From the IMG/VR virus record IMGVR_UViG_3300025286_000145, positions 1 to 23,480 of that record: a DNA stretch of 23,480 bases. The stretch is one strand, 5' to 3'. Positions within the stretch are counted from its first letter, which is position 1. The number at the start of each line of letters is the position of its first letter. This DNA comes from a virus. The position numbers and the translations under genes are program-made. The notes under the pieces are model-generated. The model searched no databases and was not told where the DNA came from. It saw nothing but the letters and a program-made list of their open reading frames with translations. Positions 21,393 through 23,480 of this stretch are shown one piece after another.

Positions 21393-22031
21393 ATGCAGCA
21401 ACAATCAGAGAGTGTCGCGGCATTGGCGAAGGCGCTGGTGGCGACGCAGGGAAAGTTACAGGGCGTAGCCAAGAGCAGCCAAGGCTACAACTATCAGTAC
21501 GTGGACCTGGCGGCGGTATGGGACGCGATTCGGAAGCCGTTGACCGCGAACGGCCTGGCGGTGGCGCAGACCACCACATACACGGCCAGCGGGGAGCCGG
21601 TGATCGTCACCACACTGCTGCACACCAGTGGCGAATGGATGAGGGGCGAATTACTAGTGCGGCCCGCGAAGGCGGGTCCTCAATCATTGGGATCGGCTAT
21701 AACCTACGGGCGACGTTATGCGCTGATGGGTGTGGTGGGCGTTGCGCCGGCAGACGATGATGGCGCAGCCGCCAGCGCTGACGGCAACACGAAAAGCGCA
21801 GCGAAGCCGAAGGGGAAGGCAACACCACGAGTGCGGCCACCAGCCCATGAGCCGGACGAGAAGGCGCGCGACCACTTTCGGGAGCTGTTCCGCGAGTGTG
21901 TGGAGAAGGGCGTTCTCGTGAGGGAACTGGCGACCCTCAACGACGATGATAGCGTTGAGGACATCCGGGCCGCGTACAAGAAGAACAAGGCGTTGCTAGA
22001 TGCGAAGCTCAAGCAGCCGGAGCTGGAATGA
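21393..22031 (+). CDS. erf: ERF-family single-strand DNA annealing protein
   Basis: A 212-residue protein with AGGGGAA before ATG 21393. Residues 1-125 match the ERF core: SVAALAKALVATQGKLQGVAKSS, GYNYQYVDLAAVWDAIRKPLTANGLAV, then LGSAITYGRRYALMGVVGVAPADDD, the most characteristic block. A Lys/Pro-rich linker at about 128-155 follows, then a helical charged C-terminus (DHFRELFRECVEKGVLVRELATLNDDDSVEDIRAAYKKNK). ERF proteins anneal single strands in phage recombination and genome circularisation. No exonuclease partner or SSB gene is seen inside the window. Confidence 0.9.
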   Translation: MQQQSESVAALAKALVATQGKLQGVAKSSQGYNYQYVDLAAVWDAIRKPLTANGLAVAQTTTYTASGEPVIVTTLLHTSGEWMRGELLVRPAKAGPQSLGSAITYGRRYALMGVVGVAPADDDGAAASADGNTKSAAKPKGKATPRVRPPAHEPDEKARDHFRELFRECVEKGVLVRELATLNDDDSVEDIRAAYKKNKALLDAKLKQPELE

Positions 22032-22198
22032 ATACGGCTCAGTTGCGCGGAATGCGAGAATACTGGAACCACATCACCCACGAAGGCGAGGCAGAATGCA
22101 AGGCGGCGCGGTGCGAAAATTGCGACCACCACTTCGCCCTGCACCTGCTGACGGATGGGTTGTGTGATGACTGCGGGGCGGTGTGCGATGAAGAATAG
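22028..22198 (+). CDS. Zinc-finger-like miniprotein, 56 aa
   Basis: ATG 22028 overlaps the ERF stop as ATGA. The 56-residue product has cysteines at C27, C32 and C35 (RCENC), and later LCDDCGAVC near the end. The spacing CxxC-x15-CxxC, with His residues between, suits a small zinc ribbon. It could bind DNA or a protein partner of the recombination step. No named family is recognised. Confidence 0.6.
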   Translation: MNTAQLRGMREYWNHITHEGEAECKAARCENCDHHFALHLLTDGLCDDCGAVCDEE

Positions 22199-22400
22199 GC
22201 GCACCTTCCATATTGCGCGGCGCGCTTATGGCCGCCACCCCGCGCTACAGGATCAATACTTGCTGGTGCAGGCTGGCCCCAACTGGGAGCGCGGAATTGC
22301 GCCCGGATATGCCGACACCGGAGACACGCTAGAAACAGACGCAACCGCAGACGCGCAGTTATATGCGGAGCTGCGGACACGATTGGAGGCTACGATATGA
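22188..22400 (+). CDS. Small hypothetical protein, 70 aa
   Basis: I chose ATG 22188, inside the end of the zinc-finger-like gene, because the upstream alternative only extends through that gene. The product starts basic (MKNRRTFHIARRAYGRHP), has an LVQAGPNWERGIAPGYADTGD middle and an acidic helical end (DAQLYAELRTRLEATI). It has no recognised motif. Overlaps on both sides show it is translationally linked to its neighbours. Confidence 0.55.
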   Translation: MKNRRTFHIARRAYGRHPALQDQYLLVQAGPNWERGIAPGYADTGDTLETDATADAQLYAELRTRLEATI

Positions 22401-22510
22401 TCACCGAACTGTCACCCTGGGAGATCGCGTTATTTCTTGAGGCGGTGATTGGGTTGACCGTCTTGCATTTCTGGATGATAGTGCGATCAAACAAAGGGAG
22501 CGGAGGTTGA
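22397..22510 (+). CDS. Single-pass membrane miniprotein, 37 aa
   Basis: The frame from ATG 22397 overlaps the previous stop as ATGA and ends at TGA 22508-22510. Residues 9-29 form one clear membrane helix (IALFLEAVIGLTVLHFWMIV), and a short basic tail (RSNKGSGG) follows. The product resembles other phage miniproteins that insert in the inner membrane. The function is unknown. The last bases also supply the GGAGG binding site for the next gene. Confidence 0.5.
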   Translation: MITELSPWEIALFLEAVIGLTVLHFWMIVRSNKGSGG

Positions 22511-22511
22511 C

Positions 22512-23045
22512 ATGATCACTAAGTTTAAGATTGCGCTGGAGCAGAAAGAGTTCGAAGCATTGCAGGAAACCGCCGATGATGAGGTGCGCAGCGCCGCGGG
22601 TCAGGCGCGGCACTGGATTCGTACTGCCCTGCGAAAAGCCGGGAAGTTGAACGACAAGACCAGCGAGCAGAATGTTATTAACCTGTTGTTGTTGGGGAAC
22701 AACCAGCGTAGAGCCGCTGAAGAAGCAGGGGTTGCTCCGGCAACTGTCTCCGCTGCAATATCAGCCACGTCCACCAAGCGACTGAGGTTATCCACGAGGG
22801 CATTTAATGGTTTGTGCCGCAACAAGATAACCACGCTTGGCGGGGTGTTGGGGCTGGTGAAGGACTGCCGTGGAGGTTCGCGATGGCGATCTCTGGGCGC
22901 GCTCCGTAACGTTGGCGAAACATCATACATGGAGATACTAGAGGCCACAATAGTGACGATGTATGAGTGGTTGGTGCATGGTGGATTGGTGAATCCGCCC
23001 ACCGGGGAACTGGGTGCGCACCCACCAAAAGACAACGAACGATGA
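22512..23045 (+). CDS. DNA-binding protein with helix-turn-helix and RNA polymerase alpha-CTD-like domain
   Basis: A 177-residue protein; GGAGG is at 22502-22506. Residues 1-44 are a strand-helix-helix start (KFKIALEQKEFEALQETADDE...). Residues 62-84 hold a helix-turn-helix (NNQRRAAEEAGVAPATVSAAIS). Residues 93-148 resemble the C-terminal domain of RNA polymerase alpha: LSTRAFNGLCRNKITTLGGVL and later LRNVGETSYMEI. By this alignment R96, N99, G135 and S138 sit at the places of E. coli alpha R265, N268, G296 and S299, which contact DNA; Lys298 is replaced. The C-terminal tail is disordered. It is probably a transcription regulator or polymerase-directed factor (inference). The RNA at 23047 starts two bases after its stop. 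Confidence 0.65.
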   Translation: MITKFKIALEQKEFEALQETADDEVRSAAGQARHWIRTALRKAGKLNDKTSEQNVINLLLLGNNQRRAAEEAGVAPATVSAAISATSTKRLRLSTRAFNGLCRNKITTLGGVLGLVKDCRGGSRWRSLGALRNVGETSYMEILEATIVTMYEWLVHGGLVNPPTGELGAHPPKDNER

Positions 23046-23046
23046 T

Positions 23047-23120
23047 GGGCGTGACGGGTATCGACGGGCGGGGGCGTAAAACCTCCCGCCTGTACGCCGG
23101 TTCGACTCCGGCCACGTCCA
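23047..23120 (+). ncRNA. Message-less tmRNA-like (tRNA-like domain only) RNA
   Basis: GGGCGTG (23047-23053) pairs over 7 bp with CACGTCC (23113-23119), with a G-T wobble at pair 3 (23049/23117), the G3:U70 alanine identity element of all tmRNAs. The discriminator is A 23120. GGTATCGACGGG at 23057-23068 matches the conserved tmRNA segment GGxTTCGACGGG that replaces the D arm, three bases after the acceptor, as in some tmRNAs. The T arm at 23096-23112 is perfect: GCCGG, loop TTCGACT, CCGGC. Between them is an 11-bp stem (23064-23074/23083-23093, two G-T pairs) in the place of tmRNA helix P2, closed by the loop CGTAAAAC. There is no anticodon arm, no pseudoknot, no tag frame and no encoded CCA. 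Confidence 0.6.
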
Positions 23121-23124
23121 CTGA

Positions 23125-23246
23125 GAGCGGATGCTGGTGTAAACGGAAACTGCGTGGGGGGCGTTTCGTCCTCCTTATCTCTTTTATCGGTGGGGCTGCT
23201 GCGCGGTGCTGAAGGCCCCCACGGGGTTCGATTCCCCAACCGCTCA
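23125..23246 (+). ncRNA. Second tRNA-like element, long form
   Basis: GAGCGG (23125-23130) pairs with CCGCTC (23240-23245), followed by discriminator A 23246. A T arm is clear: GGGG, loop TTCGATT, CCCC at 23223-23237. T8 and G9, then a D-arm-like stretch with GG in the loop (23134-23153), resemble type II tRNAs. The middle is odd: GGGGGGCG/CGTCCTCC (23156-23163/23167-23174) makes an 8-bp hairpin with loop TTT, and GTGGGGG (23154-23160) could instead pair with CCCCCAC (23216-23222). A 7-base anticodon loop CGTTTCG would lack T33. No encoded CCA. It may be a degenerate tRNA or a relative of the first element. Confidence 0.45.
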
Positions 23247-23275
23247 CTGCGGGGTACAACCACAGAGGAGGTGTT

Positions 23276-23480
23276 ATGAAAACACAACGGCCTGACCCGC
23301 GCTTGACGATGGCAGTTGTTTCGGTGCTGTTAGAGCATCGCGGCATTGAGCGGCGCATCCGGCGCGACAGTCTGCGCGAAGAGTTAGGCTGGCGCTACAG
23401 GTTGCGCGTTTCAGACCGCGAGATGAGAGCGGCTATTGAGGCGGCGCGCGCAACGCCGAAGGGGGCGCTAGTCTGCAGCA
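23276..23480 (+). CDS. Winged-helix-like small protein, 5' part (runs off the window)
   Basis: ATG 23276 has a strong AGAGGAGG site at 23263-23270, 30 bases after the second tRNA-like element. The 68 visible codons are basic and helical (LTMAVVSVLLEHRGIERRIRRDSLREELGW) followed by a second helix pair (SDREMRAAIEAARATPKGALVCS). The helix spacing and the ...GALVCS end resemble small phage winged-helix proteins placed near replication genes, from memory. The end is beyond the window. Confidence 0.6.
   Translation, partial: MKTQRPDPRLTMAVVSVLLEHRGIERRIRRDSLREELGWRYRLRVSDREMRAAIEAARATPKGALVCS

Noticed and set aside
21266-21760. Plus-strand frame of 164 aa over the ERF leader and gene
   Set aside because: It is out of frame with the well-supported ERF gene, lacks a binding site and is Gly/Arg/His-rich.
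23047-23120. Canonical tRNA
   Set aside because: Aligning from the T arm leaves 23074-23090 as anticodon arm, which does not pair. The only stem there is the long hairpin with an 8-base loop, and a D stem is absent.
23096-23120. Phage attachment site copied from the 3' end of a host tmRNA or tRNA
   Set aside because: An attP copy would need only the 3' part. Here the matching 5' acceptor half and the TCGAC segment are also present, and no integrase is seen.
23156-23174. Lysine tRNA anticodon arm (TTT) in the second element
   Set aside because: The 7-base loop would be CGTTTCG, without T33 and with C at 37, and extra bases separate it from the D arm.
22967-23212. 81-residue frame over the RNA region
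   Set aside because: It runs through both tRNA-like elements and inside the upstream gene. Its GSTPA peptide is the usual false translation of a T arm.
22601-23287. Long minus-strand frame (228 aa)
   Set aside because: It is an antisense shadow of the alpha-CTD-like gene and the RNAs, with Pro/Arg-rich low-complexity composition and no binding site.
1-23480. Possibility that the window is a complete circular genome
   Set aside because: Joining the two ends puts the frame open at the end (codons from 23276) one base out of step with the frame open at the start (codons from 2). The window also lacks many genes expected of a complete phage.
1-23480. CRISPR array or insertion sequence
   Set aside because: No regularly spaced direct repeats and no transposase or terminal inverted repeats flanking a mobile gene were found by reading.

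Overview
The window is a piece of a tailed double-stranded DNA phage with long, non-contractile-type (siphovirus-like) tail genes. All supported genes lie on the + strand, packed with short gaps or ATGA/TGATG overlaps. The sequence is GC-rich in most genes. The host is not stated. The Pro/Thr-rich linker of the secreted protein at 319-921 and the middle domain of the endolysin remind me, from memory only, of proteins of Chloroflexota (Anaerolineae-like) and their phages. That is a weak inference. I see no integrase, repressor or DNA polymerase here, so lifestyle cannot be judged.

Layout. 2-1498: tail end of an unrecognised gene, a membrane-anchored double-psi-beta-barrel-like protein, and three small proteins, two of them membrane proteins. 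1467-3117: a ParB-like protein and a TET-associated-type glycosyltransferase, probably a DNA-base modification pair. The GC content drops sharply inside the first of these. 3143-9252: packaging and head (terminase small and large, portal, minor head protein, gp10-like protein, fused prohead protease and capsid with an internal start for capsid). 9258-9340: terminator and a perfect hairpin. 9354-11748: connectors, tail tube and chaperone-position proteins. 11741-17594: tape measure, tail-tip proteins, zinc-ribbon protein, fibre. 17613-20203: two-domain endolysin, XhlA-like membrane protein, metallophosphoesterase. 20205-20319: hairpins, intrinsic terminator and a near-consensus sigma-70 promoter, which together separate the late genes from a second operon. 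20356-23045: small early-type genes, an ERF single-strand annealing protein and a DNA-binding protein with an RNA polymerase alpha-CTD-like domain. 23047-23246: two tRNA-like RNAs. 23276-end: start of a winged-helix-like gene.

The most unusual item is the 74-nt RNA at 23047-23120. It has the outer features of a tmRNA tRNA-like domain: a 7-bp acceptor with G3:U70, an A discriminator, a GGTATCGACGGG motif in place of a D arm, and a perfect T arm. Instead of pseudoknots and a tag reading frame it has only a capped 11-bp stem. It looks like a message-less tmRNA. A second, longer tRNA-like element follows after four bases. Together with the alpha-CTD-like regulator directly upstream, this is the best candidate for an undescribed system, perhaps one acting on host ribosome rescue. 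That function is a hypothesis.
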